Shown in pieces: positions 52,205 to 60,498 of a DNA stretch of 64,000 nucleotides. Origin of the DNA: JBFWWP01 sp050246115 (GTDB lineage: Bacteria; Planctomycetota; UBA8108; UBA1146; JAJFFE01); NCBI GenBank assembly GCA_050246115.1, contig JBFWWP010000002.1, positions 124,001 to 188,000 on the forward strand, written 5' to 3'. The translations under genes were made by a program, and so were the position numbers. The number at the start of each line of letters is the position of its first letter. The stretch's first letter is position 1. The notes beneath the pieces are model-generated. The model did not search any database. It was given only the letters and a program-made list of their open reading frames with translations, and was not told where the DNA came from.

Positions 52205-53407
52205 ATGCAAAGGGTACTCTTCGCCTTTTCCGGTGGGATCGACGATGTGCTGGCGGTCCATCATCTGAGCCGCACGCGGGGTCACGCCGTCACCGCCTTC
52301 TTGGCCGACATCGGGCAACAGGCCTACCTGGAGCCGCTCGGGGAGTTGGCGCTCGAGTGCGGCGCCGCCGCCACCGTAGTCGTCGATCTCCGAGAGGCGT
52401 TCCTGCGACGCTTCGCATTCCCTGCGCTGCGGGCCGGCGCCCACTACGAGAACTACTTGCTCGCGACGCCGCTCTCGCGCTACGCCATCTGCGAAGAACT
52501 CGTCCGTTACGCCAAAGAGAATCACATCGAGGTCCTCGGTCACGGGGCCTCGAACCAAGGCAACGACCAAGTGCGAGTCGAGGCCTCGATCGCAGCGCTT
52601 GCCTCCGAGATGGAGGTCTTGTCGCCCATTCGCGATTTGAACTTTGGTTCCGTCGACGAGCGAATCGCGCACTTGCGCCGACATCACCTTCCCGAGCGAC
52701 CCCACTTTCTTCGCGACGTGTCGATCGATCGTAACCTCTGGGGTTGCGGGCAGGTTCACGGCAGCCTTGCGGACCCTTGGGAGTCGCCGCCGGAGAGCAT
52801 CTACCTGCTCACGCGCAGTCCCATGGATGCTCCGGCAGAGCCGATCGAGGTCACGTTGGGTTTTCGTTCTGGCGTGCCGGTGAGCCTCGACGAACAAGAA
52901 CTGAGCCCGCTCGCACTCGTAGAGGCGCTCAACCACGTAGGCGGCGAGCATGGCATTGGTCGCCTGGATCATGTCGAGAACGGCCTTCTCGGGGGCAAGA
53001 CTCGCGAAGTCTACGAGGCGCCCGCGGCCACGATCCTCTACCGCGCGCACCAGGCGCTCGAGGAGATCGTACAGTCCCGTGAACTGTATCGTTACGGCCG
53101 GCGCGCTGGCGAGGAGTACGGCCGCCTGGTCTTCGAAGGGCTCTGGTTCAGCGAACTGCGCGAGGCCCTCGATCGCTTCTTCGACAGCACCCAGAGGTAC
53201 ATCACCGGTCGGGTTCGGCTGCGCCTGTTTCGGGGACGTGCGGTGGTCACCGGTCGCGAGTCGCACTTCTCGCTCTATGAGCCCGCAGCGAGCGACTCAC
53301 CCGAGCGGAAGAAGTCCCTTCGCGGCGTCAGCAAAGGGTTCGTCGACGTCGTCCGTCAAGTGCGCAAGTCCGAAGCGAGCCACCGGAGACGACCGGATCA
53401 CCCATGA
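52205..53407 (+). CDS. argG: Argininosuccinate synthase-like protein with altered P-loop
   Basis: ArgG joins citrulline and aspartate with ATP in arginine synthesis. The 400-aa length and motifs fit: VTAFLADIGQQAYLE, SIDRNLWG, DPWESPPESIY, VGGEHGIGRLDHVENGLLGGKTREVYEAP, and FSELREALDRFFDSTQRYITGRVRLRLFRG. The PP-loop, however, reads FSGGIDDV where family members have SGGLDTS, so the threonine and serine beside the aspartate are replaced by aspartate and valine. The GKGNDQVR segment reads SNQGNDQVR. It may therefore be a diverged paralogue or an inactive form. No other arg gene is nearby. The start is an ATG at 52205, and the stop overlaps cinA (ATGA). Confidence 0.85.
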   Translation: MQRVLFAFSGGIDDVLAVHHLSRTRGHAVTAFLADIGQQAYLEPLGELALECGAAATVVVDLREAFLRRFAFPALRAGAHYENYLLATPLSRYAICEELVRYAKENHIEVLGHGASNQGNDQVRVEASIAALASEMEVLSPIRDLNFGSVDERIAHLRRHHLPERPHFLRDVSIDRNLWGCGQVHGSLADPWESPPESIYLLTRSPMDAPAEPIEVTLGFRSGVPVSLDEQELSPLALVEALNHVGGEHGIGRLDHVENGLLGGKTREVYEAPAATILYRAHQALEEIVQSRELYRYGRRAGEEYGRLVFEGLWFSELREALDRFFDSTQRYITGRVRLRLFRGRAVVTGRESHFSLYEPAASDSPERKKSLRGVSKGFVDVVRQVRKSEASHRRRPDHP

Positions 53408-54675
53408 CGCTTCCCGCCGAAGCCCGATCGACTCCAACCGTTGCCGTGATCACGGTTGGCGACGAGATTCTCTCCGGCCGAATCTGTGATCGCCACTCGG
53501 CGTGGGTCTCCGCCGCTCTCGAGCCGCTCGGGTACCGCATGTCCTACCATCTTTCCGTCGGCGACGAAGCGGGGGCCCTGGCGCGGGTACTGCGGCACCC
53601 ACCGGTGCACACCGATGCGCTCATTATCGCCGGCGGCCTAGGGCCGACGGACGACGACCGCACGCGCGCGGAAGTTGCTGCCGCGCTCGGGGATGACCTC
53701 GAGTTCCGGGACGAGAGTTGGGAGCGCATCGCCGCCTATTACCGAAGCTTCGGGCGCGAGCCGTCGCCGCTCAACCGGCGGCAGGCGTTCTTTCCGGCGA
53801 GCGCGCGAGAAATCCTGAACCCGCATGGGACCGCGCCCGCGTTCATGGTGGAGCACCCCGAGACAGGACAGATCCTGTGGGTCCTGCCCGGAGTCCCGCA
53901 CGAGCTGCACGCGTTGTTTCGAAGCGAGGTCTTACCGGCGATGCAGCGGCGGTGGGAACCGAGCGCGGTTCGACTCGCCACCTATCACTTCTTCGGAATC
54001 TCCGAGTCCGAGCTCGCCGAGTGGTTGCGCACGCAGCTCCCGTCCGAGCGCTCGGGCGACTACCACATTTGCGTCTCGGACGGCGAGATCGAGGTGCGGC
54101 TCGACCCGAGGGTCGAGATCGCCGCGGCCGCGACTCGGTCGTATGGTTCGCGGTTCCTCGGAGCCGGCGAAGTCGGACTCGCCGCGCGCCTGGTCGGGGA
54201 AGCGACCGATCGAGGAGTTACGTTTGCCATTGCCGAGTCGTGTACCGGAGGTCTCGTTGGGGCGCGGGTCACCGCGATCGCCGGTGCGTCGCGTGCCTTT
54301 CGGGGTGGTTGGATCACATACGACAACGAGTGGAAGCAGCGTGAGCTCGGTGTGTCGAGCGACGGTTTGGAAGTGCACGGTGCGGTAAGCGCCGAAGTCG
54401 CGTGCGCAATGGCCGCCGGTGCCTCGAGCCGGGGTGGAGTCGACTTCGCGGTCGCCGTAACCGGGATCGCTGGCCCGGCCGGGGGCAGTGCTACCAAGCC
54501 CGTCGGCACCGTGTACTTCGGCCTCGCGAGTGGGCGCGACGTGTACTGGCTTCGCAAATCCTACCGCGGTGACCGAGAACGGGTTCGGTCGCTGAGCGCG
54601 AATCAGGCGCTGCACGCGCTCTGGTGTGCGGTGCGCGGGCAGATCGGAGACGAGTGGCTGACCCTCGTATCCTGA
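53404..54675 (+). CDS. cinA: CinA-family protein (molybdopterin-binding plus nicotinamide-mononucleotide amidase domains)
   Basis: The 423-aa protein combines an N-terminal MoCF-like domain (VAVITVGDEILSGRICDRHSAWVS, IIAGGLGPTDDDRT, LPGVPHELHALF) with a C-terminal amidase domain (FAIAESCTGGLVGARVTAIAGASRAF, TYDNEWKQRELGV, VAVTGIAGPAGGSATKPVGTVYFGL). In CinA proteins the C-terminal part deamidates NMN and the N-terminal part acts as ADP-ribose pyrophosphatase, a role in pyridine nucleotide recycling. Both domains look complete. The ATG overlaps the argG stop (ATGA). The following methyltransferase gene starts within its last 22 bases. Confidence 0.93.
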   Translation: MTLPAEARSTPTVAVITVGDEILSGRICDRHSAWVSAALEPLGYRMSYHLSVGDEAGALARVLRHPPVHTDALIIAGGLGPTDDDRTRAEVAAALGDDLEFRDESWERIAAYYRSFGREPSPLNRRQAFFPASAREILNPHGTAPAFMVEHPETGQILWVLPGVPHELHALFRSEVLPAMQRRWEPSAVRLATYHFFGISESELAEWLRTQLPSERSGDYHICVSDGEIEVRLDPRVEIAAAATRSYGSRFLGAGEVGLAARLVGEATDRGVTFAIAESCTGGLVGARVTAIAGASRAFRGGWITYDNEWKQRELGVSSDGLEVHGAVSAEVACAMAAGASSRGGVDFAVAVTGIAGPAGGSATKPVGTVYFGLASGRDVYWLRKSYRGDRERVRSLSANQALHALWCAVRGQIGDEWLTLVS

Positions 54676-55397
54676 CCGACGACGGGTCACCCACGCTCTG
54701 GTCCGAGACCTACCAAGAGCATTACCATTCGACCAGCGGCGCGTGGCTGGAAGCGCGCGAGCGGTTCGTGGTTCCTTGCCGCGTCGTCGACCGTGCGCGT
54801 CGGCTGGGGCAGGTCCGTATTCTGGATGTCGGGTTCGGCCTTGGCTGGAACCTCCTGTGGGCGTGCCTCGCCGTCCGCGAGGCTTGTCCTGGAGCCCGGG
54901 TGCACGCGGTCAGTATGGAGCGCGACTTGGTGCCGTCGGAGACCCTGCGGTCGCTCTACTCTGTAGTGCCGGATCCCCAGGTAGCAGAATGGTTTGCGGA
55001 ACTCGTCCGCACGGGTGAAGTGGACAACCCGAGCGTTACCCTTCAGTTGCTCCGCGGCGCAGCCGAACTAGAGATACGGCGCGTGTCCGGGGATTTCGAT
55101 TGTGTGTTCCTGGACCCGTTTTCGCCGAGTAAGAACCCCGAGCTCTGGGAAGCCGGGTTCCTGCGAGAAGTGCGAGAGCGAGCACGCCCGGCGGCGATCC
55201 TCTCGACCTACAGTGCGGCGGTTCGGGTGAAGATCGCGCTGCTGGCGGCGGGCTGGTCCATTGGGCAAGGGCCGCGGGTGGGCGCCAAGTCGAGTGGCAC
55301 CTTGGCGACGAATGGACCGGTGGATCCGCCCATTCAACCGCTACCCGCACGGGAGCTTCGCCGCCTGTTGAAAAGAACCAACGAGGTTGCGCCATGA
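54654..55397 (+). CDS. MnmC-like SAM-dependent methyltransferase domain protein
   Basis: The 247-aa product matches the methyltransferase half of MnmC: PTLWSETYQEHYHSTSGAWLEARERF, the SAM-binding VRILDVGFGLGWNLLWA, FDCVFLDPFSPSKNPELW and LSTYSAAVRVKIALLAAGW. In MnmC this domain adds the final methyl to tRNA 5-aminomethyl-2-thiouridine; the FAD oxidoreductase half is absent here, as in many stand-alone homologues. The proposed start is the GTG at 54654 with GGAG four bases upstream, overlapping cinA. Its stop overlaps the next gene (ATGA). Confidence 0.85.
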   Translation: MADPRILTDDGSPTLWSETYQEHYHSTSGAWLEARERFVVPCRVVDRARRLGQVRILDVGFGLGWNLLWACLAVREACPGARVHAVSMERDLVPSETLRSLYSVVPDPQVAEWFAELVRTGEVDNPSVTLQLLRGAAELEIRRVSGDFDCVFLDPFSPSKNPELWEAGFLREVRERARPAAILSTYSAAVRVKIALLAAGWSIGQGPRVGAKSSGTLATNGPVDPPIQPLPARELRRLLKRTNEVAP

Positions 55398-56236
55398 TGC
55401 GAACGTTCGTCCTTGTCGCTGCGATCGGTGTCGTGTTGTCGAGTTCCGCAGGTCTTGCGGTTGCGGATACGGTGCACTTGCACAACGGCTCGGCGATCGA
55501 TTGCTTGGTGATTGGGCGCCGCGACGACATGATCGTCTTGATGATCGGCAACTTGGGCCGGATGACGATTCCGGAGCGCGACGTGAAGGTGATCGAGAAG
55601 AACTCGCGCACCGGCTACGTCAGTTCGGATCGTGGGGGAGCGACGAATCCAAAGTCGACGACCAGCGGCTTGGATCCGACGGGCAAGCCGAAGACGTCGG
55701 ACGAGGCGGCGACCGCCGACGCCGCGACGACGGTCGTGAACGCAGACCTGACCGAGGAAGAGAAGAAGGAACTCGGGGAGCTGACGTTCGAGCTGACGCG
55801 ACAGGACGCCCGCAAGCGCACGCGTGCCGAGCGGAAGCTGCTCGACTACGGCCCGAAGGCGATCCCGTCCTTGCTCCCGATCGCCAAGAACGAGAGCGAT
55901 TGGACGCGCGCAGCGGTCTTTCGAATCTTCAAGGCCAATGGTGAGTTCGAAGTGACGGAAGCCTGCGTGGCGGCTCTTCTGGACCCGAACCGTTGGGTGC
56001 GCAAACTGGCCTGGGAAACGCTGCTCCGAGTGTCGGGGCGCGACTACTACTTCCCCTGGGACGACGCAGCGAGCGAGGCCGAGCGGGTCAGCGCGCAATC
56101 CAAATGGCAGAAGTGGTGGGATCTCGAGAAGCGTAAGCGCGAGGAAGCCGCCACCGATGCCGATGCGATCCGCAAGGCAGAGCGCGAAAAGGGCAGCAAG
56201 AGCCAAACTCCGCCGGCAAACCCGAGCGGGACCTGA
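55394..56236 (+). CDS. Exported HEAT-repeat protein
   Basis: The 280-aa precursor has a signal peptide (MMRTFVLVAAIGVVLSSSAGLAVA), then a small beta domain (VHLHNGSAIDCLVIGRRDDMIVLMIGN) reminiscent of LSm-like/SHD1-like exported domains. A disordered T/D-rich linker and a HEAT-type helical region follow (RTRAERKLLDYGPKAIPSLLPIAKN, ACVAALLDPNRWVRKLAWETLLRVSG). It ends in a KWQKWWDLEKRKREE tryptophan cap like that of the VWA protein at 4050-5516. The C-terminus is charged and disordered. The ATG overlaps the preceding stop (ATGA). No catalytic residue is apparent. Confidence 0.8.
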   Translation: MMRTFVLVAAIGVVLSSSAGLAVADTVHLHNGSAIDCLVIGRRDDMIVLMIGNLGRMTIPERDVKVIEKNSRTGYVSSDRGGATNPKSTTSGLDPTGKPKTSDEAATADAATTVVNADLTEEEKKELGELTFELTRQDARKRTRAERKLLDYGPKAIPSLLPIAKNESDWTRAAVFRIFKANGEFEVTEACVAALLDPNRWVRKLAWETLLRVSGRDYYFPWDDAASEAERVSAQSKWQKWWDLEKRKREEAATDADAIRKAEREKGSKSQTPPANPSGT

Positions 56237-57211
56237 CCCGACCCAGCCCTCCGCTTCCTTGCTTGCCCCGGGTCGACTCCGACCCGGGTGCTCCTCGCAG
56301 AGGCCCGCCGCGCGTCACCCGCCGAACTCGTGCCGTGTCAGGCAACCTTGACCACGTTGGCCGGGCAGCCACGGCGCATCTCCGTTCGCTGAGAAGGCTC
56401 CGGATTCCTCAACGTATCCACCAATACGCCTCCGGATCCGAACCCTTCCCAGCGAACGAATCTGAACCAAGTTGCCTCGACCATCGCGGCCAACGTTACT
56501 GACAAGGCACTAGCGCCAGAGCGATCCCCGAACCCGGCTCCAAATCGCGCCCTTCCCCACCCGCGTGCGAACGATTGTTCACGCCGTTCTCGAACGACTG
56601 CGGCAACCGAAGCTGGGGGCTTGCGTTCCCGCCGAATCCGGTCGCCGCGGGAGTTCAGTGATAGTGCAATCGTACGAAAATGCGTGAACGCCGCACGGGC
56701 GTTTGGTCGCCGATTTGCCGTTCGAGTCGAAGTAGATAAAGCATAATTACGTAGCGATTTACGGAAGTAGACCGAGGGCGCTGGCCAGACCGTTTTGTGT
56801 TTGACCGATCCGTTTTCGGTCGGATAGCATTCGGAGTTGGCGCAACGGTCGATCGGGCCACGACAACAGGGTTGCCGGTCGTCGCGCTCGGGGTGGGTGA
56901 CAGGTTGACGGAACTCGACGGTCTCCCGATGGCGGTGGGCACCGCCGCAGCGGGTCGGGGCCGGGATCGTGCCGACCAACCCTTGGCCTGTGCGCGAGCT
57001 CGAATCGAACTGGGGGCGTTGCGCCTCTGGGTGGGGTGTTGGGGGGCGAAGAGGTTGAAGCCACGCGGGCCGCGCGGACCCACCGCGCGTTCGCGCCAGG
57101 GGGTAGCCAAGGAAGTGGCGCCCAAGGCTCGTTGCACGATCGCGTTCTCCGTTTTTGCTTGCTGCAGGGGACTTCGAAGAAACCGGTAGGGGACCGGTGC
57201 GGGGGGCTATT
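56237..57211. other. 975-bp intergenic region upstream of dnaA
   Basis: The left part holds repeat element B (56333-56495). At 56730-56765 is an A+T-rich patch with several TA steps, unlike the GC-rich surroundings. The reverse strand of 56731-56739 reads TTATCTACT, 7 of 9 to the DnaA box TTATCCACA. 56414-56422 reads GTATCCACC, also 7 of 9. This makes a replication-origin role conceivable. Frames of about 100-300 codons are present but lack homology and look like chance. Confidence 0.45.
56333..56495. repeat. Long imperfect inverted-repeat element B
   Basis: GTGCCGTGTCAG at the left end (from about 56330) matches, inverted, GTGCCTTGTCAG at the right. Internal matches include ACGTTGGCC, TTCGCTG(A/G)GAAGG and (C/T)CGGAT(T)CC. 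The unit folds as one long hairpin with internal asymmetries. Its right half (56425-56476) aligns without gaps to element A (32229-32280), with 38 of 52 identical positions including TACGCCTCCGG and CGAATCTGA. It lies downstream of the HEAT protein gene. Confidence 0.65.
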
Positions 57212-58687
57212 GTGTCCAATGTGGGGGCTGGGCTTCCGACCCAGAAGGAAACGAACGCCGTCGGCGAGCCGGCCGGTACCGATGGCTGGACCAAGGTGCT
57301 CGAAGACCTCGGTCAAACACTGACCCGCGACGGCGTTGCACGATGGTTCGCGGCATCCGCGCTGCTCGATGATGATGGCCAAGAGATCACGGTCGGGGTG
57401 CCGAATCTCTTCATTCAGAACTGGATCGAGCAACGGTACCGAGCGCTTCTCGAGGCGGCGTGTGGTCGCTGCCTCGGTCCGCGACGAGTGCGACTCAAGG
57501 TCGATGGCAAGTTGTACCGGCAGTTCCGTCAGGCCGAGACCGACTTCCTGAGCCAGAGTTCGACGCGAGCCGCCAGTCCGAGCCTATCGGGACCCTCCGG
57601 AAACTCGGCGGCCGTATCGCGTCACGAGGCGCCCGTCGCGGAGAAGCTGCAACGGCTCGGCCCCGACGTCAGCAGCACGCTGAATCCAGCGTTTACATGG
57701 GAGCGTTTCGTGCGCGGGCCTGGCAATCTTCTCGCACACTCCGCCGGTCTCCACCTGATCGAGCGGCGCGAGCCCGTCTACTCACCGCTGTTCGTCTGCG
57801 GTGACGGCGGTACCGGCAAGACGCACCTCTTGCAGGCGCTGTCGTCCGAGTTGCTTCGAACCGGTCGCCGCTCGATCCGTTACCTGCCGGCCGAGGGATT
57901 CACGAACTCGTTCGTGCGCTCGGTGCGCGATCGGGCCACCGAGCAGTTCCGGCGATTGTTCTACGGCCTGGAGGTGTTGGTCATCGATGATCTGCACGCC
58001 CTGGCCGGCAAGCAGAAAACGCAAGCGGAACTGCTGCACGTCATCGACGCCATCGCCAACGCGGGTGGTCTGGTGGTGCTGGCCGCGGAGATGCGACCGC
58101 AGGAGCTACCCGGGTTCCAGGGCTCGTTGATCAGTCGCCTCCGCTCCGGGTTGGTCTGCAAGATCGATCCGCCCGACCGAATGACCCGCTTGTCCATTCT
58201 CGTTGGCGAACTCCGTCGGCGGGGGCGTGCGCTGGCGCCGGCCGTGCTGGAGTTCCTGGCTGATCGACCGGGGAGCAGCGTTCGGGGGCTCCTGGGGGAG
58301 CTCATGCGGACCCTTCTGCTCGACTCGCTGAGTCCGGGCCCGCTGTCGGTTGCTGAGGTGCGAGCGGGTCTGGAGGAGTCGAGCGGTTCGGAGCGGCGCG
58401 TTCATTTGGCGCGGATCGCCGAGGTGGTGGCGCTCGACCGTGGCTTGAGTCCGGCGCAGGTTCTCTCGCGAAGTCGAGCCCGGTCGATCGCGTTGGCGCG
58501 GCAGCTGGGCATGCACTTGGCGCGTGAGCTGACGAGCCACTCCTTGGCGGAAATCGGGGCACACTTCGGCGGGCGACATCCGGCGACGGTCAACTCTGCG
58601 CTCCGGAGCTTCGGTGAACGCCTCGCCGGCGATCTCCAGCTACAGCGCGAGGTCTCCGCATTGACTGCCCGCCTGACCGCTCGTTGA
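57212..58687 (+). CDS. dnaA: DnaA-like replication initiator with altered DNA-binding signature
   Basis: The 491-aa protein has DnaA domain I-like sequence (WTKVLEDLGQTLTRDGVARWF, VGVPNLFIQNWIEQRY), a variable linker, and an AAA+ core. Walker A is GDGGTGKTHLL (about residue 193), and Walker B is VLVIDDLHALAGKQKTQAELLHVIDA. Domain IV is recognisable (RSIALARQLGMHLARELTSHSLAEIGAHFGGR), but the signature GGRDHTTVxHA becomes GGRHPATVNSA (residues 453-463), and the second-to-last PRQ of RPRQ is ARQ. The changed residues include those that touch the DnaA box in E. coli, so box specificity may differ, or this is a paralogue. The GTG at 57212 is the best start, with GGGGGG upstream; a GTG at 57221 is also possible. 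Confidence 0.85.
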   Translation: MSNVGAGLPTQKETNAVGEPAGTDGWTKVLEDLGQTLTRDGVARWFAASALLDDDGQEITVGVPNLFIQNWIEQRYRALLEAACGRCLGPRRVRLKVDGKLYRQFRQAETDFLSQSSTRAASPSLSGPSGNSAAVSRHEAPVAEKLQRLGPDVSSTLNPAFTWERFVRGPGNLLAHSAGLHLIERREPVYSPLFVCGDGGTGKTHLLQALSSELLRTGRRSIRYLPAEGFTNSFVRSVRDRATEQFRRLFYGLEVLVIDDLHALAGKQKTQAELLHVIDAIANAGGLVVLAAEMRPQELPGFQGSLISRLRSGLVCKIDPPDRMTRLSILVGELRRRGRALAPAVLEFLADRPGSSVRGLLGELMRTLLLDSLSPGPLSVAEVRAGLEESSGSERRVHLARIAEVVALDRGLSPAQVLSRSRARSIALARQLGMHLARELTSHSLAEIGAHFGGRHPATVNSALRSFGERLAGDLQLQREVSALTARLTAR

Positions 58688-59083
58688 GGGCCGCGGGGGG
58701 GCAGGTGCCCGGGGCCGGAGCCGGACTCGAACCGCGAGAGAGCGGCCCCGAGGCCCCAGGGGAGCGGGACTTTACGAACTCGGATCCGTGGATATAATCC
58801 AGCGCCTCGGGCAGGGATTTCGACCGAAGCCTCCCGGGGACGCCGAGAAGCGACCGACGAGCTCCCCGCGAGGGGCCGGGTCTCCGCGGATTGCGAGGAT
58901 CGAGCCGCCAGGGTGACGGCCCGTTTCGATTCTGGCCTGTTTGCGGTTGGGACCAAGTCGATCCGCCGGCGACGACCCAGCACCGTACTCTCGATCCCGA
59001 GCGCGTCGTCGTGGGTTCCGTCTTCGGCTCCCGGCGACGCTCCACGTGAAACCGCCGCGCGGGGGGTGTAGGAAAGGAAAGAA
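58688..59083. other. 396-bp spacer after dnaA
   Basis: Holds a promoter-like pair (58771-58798) and GC-rich hairpins near 58697-58760. No gene was recognised. Confidence 0.4.
58771..58798 (+). promoter_or_regulatory. Promoter candidate upstream of the small membrane protein genes
   Basis: TTTACG (58771-58776) and a perfect TATAAT (58793-58798) lie 16 bases apart. The first gene downstream begins at 59084, which leaves an untranslated leader of about 280 bases. Confidence 0.55.
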
Positions 59084-59455
59084 ATGCAGAGGCAGGGGAC
59101 TTTGTTTCTTTTGCTGGGCGCCTTGGTCGGCGCAAATCTGATCATGGCCGCTTGGCTGGTCGCCTTGTCGAGCGCGCCCACGGCTTCGGGGGTCGGGGCC
59201 GACTCCGGAAACGGCTTCGCGGTGGCGACCGGTCGTCTGCAAGGGCGCGGCGAGGCCGACGCGATCTACATTTGGGATCATGTGGACAAGAAACTCTTGG
59301 TCTACGCTGCCCTCGGCAACAAGTTCGAACTGATCGCCGTGCGGGACGCGCAGTGGGATTTGAAATACCAAGAGTACCCCGGCGGCAACCGTCACAGCCC
59401 GACGCTCGAAGAAGTTCGCAAGGATCAATCCAAAGCGGGTGGTGGCCCGAAGTAG
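59084..59455 (+). CDS. Small membrane-anchored protein of unknown function
   Basis: The 123-aa product starts at an ATG with GGAAAGGA just upstream. An N-terminal hydrophobic segment (TLFLLLGALVGANLIMAAWLVAL, about 6-28) precedes a small globular domain with GRGEADAIYIWDHVDKKLLVYAALGNKFELIAVRD. The tail (EEVRKDQSKAGGGPK) is polar. No known family is recognised; the DAIYIWDHVDKKLLVY strand pair suggests a small beta-sheet domain. It lies 90 bases before the HTH/membrane protein gene and may share its transcript. Confidence 0.75.
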   Translation: MQRQGTLFLLLGALVGANLIMAAWLVALSSAPTASGVGADSGNGFAVATGRLQGRGEADAIYIWDHVDKKLLVYAALGNKFELIAVRDAQWDLKYQEYPGGNRHSPTLEEVRKDQSKAGGGPK

Positions 59456-59545
59456 CCCCCGAAGTACGACACCTGGAGCAGAAGTGGAGTCCAGTTGCCA
59501 GTTCCAAGGCAGCTGTGTCTCGAAATGGAATCAGGAGACCAGTCA

Positions 59546-60214
59546 ATGGCCGACGAAATGTTGAGTTACCGCGAGGCCCAGCGCGAACTTCGACTCACGG
59601 ACGATGAGTTGAACGACTTGGTGGCGAGCGGCGAACTCCGCGGGTTCCGCGACGGTGATGAGATCCGTTTCAAGCGCGACGACGTCCAGTCGCTGAAGAA
59701 GTCGCGCGAGACGGAGCCGACGATCGTTCTGTCGGAGACCGAGGCAGACTCCTTTGGATCGTTGACGGACGAGGAGCCGATCGATCTCGACGCGTTCTCC
59801 GCTGACGAAACGGTGCTGAACATCGAGGGGTTGCTCGAGGACGAGTCGGAAGGTACGACGCCGATTCCGGGGTCGTCGATGCTCGACGAGGACGATCTGC
59901 AGATCGGCGAGGATACGGTTCTGGACACCGAAGAACTCGACCTTGGCGATGATTTCGACCTCGACGACGATACCGTCGGTGGCCGGGACACCCTGATCGC
60001 GGGCGCCGGATCTCGGCGCGTGCAGATGACTCGCAAGGAGTCCCATACCGCGATGACCGTGGTCTTGACCCTCACCATGCTTCTCATGCTGTGCCCGGCT
60101 CTCATTCTCATGAACCTGATGAACGGCCCCAGCGGCACGTTCCCGCAGTGGATCGACCAGAGCTTCCTCACGACCCTGAACGGCTTGGTCGAAGGCGTCT
60201 TGGGAGCGTTCTAG
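59546..60214 (+). CDS. HTH-domain protein with acidic linker and C-terminal membrane helix
   Basis: The 222-aa product starts at an ATG with AGGAG eight bases upstream. Residues 1-55 (MLSYREAQRELRLTDDELNDLVASGELRGFRDGDEIRFKRDDVQ) form an excisionase/MerR-type winged helix. A highly acidic, disordered region follows (about 60-155; LDEDDLQIGEDTVLDTEELDLGDDF). A transmembrane segment (about 170-192, MTVVLTLTMLLMLCPALILMNLM) and a short tail complete it. DNA binding at the N-terminus with a C-terminal membrane anchor suggests a membrane-tethered regulator. A terminator lies 43 bases after the stop. Confidence 0.8.
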   Translation: MADEMLSYREAQRELRLTDDELNDLVASGELRGFRDGDEIRFKRDDVQSLKKSRETEPTIVLSETEADSFGSLTDEEPIDLDAFSADETVLNIEGLLEDESEGTTPIPGSSMLDEDDLQIGEDTVLDTEELDLGDDFDLDDDTVGGRDTLIAGAGSRRVQMTRKESHTAMTVVLTLTMLLMLCPALILMNLMNGPSGTFPQWIDQSFLTTLNGLVEGVLGAF

Positions 60215-60256
60215 TCCCGGAGCCAGCGCACTCCGTCCGAAAACACGTTGGCTTTG

Positions 60257-60300
60257 CAACCCCCGGATTCACGACGGATTCGGGGGTTGCTGTCTTTTTC
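60257..60300 (+). terminator. Rho-independent terminator after the HTH/membrane gene
   Basis: GCAACCCCCG (60257-60266) pairs with CGGGGGTTGC (60282-60291), followed by TGTCTTTTT. The inner part holds two GGATTC copies. Confidence 0.92.
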
Positions 60301-60498
60301 GGCCCAGGTTCCGACGACGCTCCGAGCGGAGCGAACTCCAGTACGGGCACGGAGGAGTTTGCCTGGGGTGAATCAGCTTGTTCGACGACCCACCCCTGTG
60401 GCACACTTCAGGCTCCTCGGGGATCTCTGCAGCGCCCGCTTGCTCGTTGGTCGTGGTCCCCCTCATCTTTGTCAGGACCTCAAGGAAGGTGTCCACCG

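Noticed and set aside
56797..57189. A 130-codon open frame upstream of dnaA
   Set aside because: Translation has no domain pattern and its start region has no ribosome-binding site; probably chance.
58720..58770. Sequence resembling a tRNA T-loop on the minus strand (GGTTCGAGTCC)
   Set aside because: The flanking bases do not form a T-stem and no acceptor or anticodon arm pairs up.
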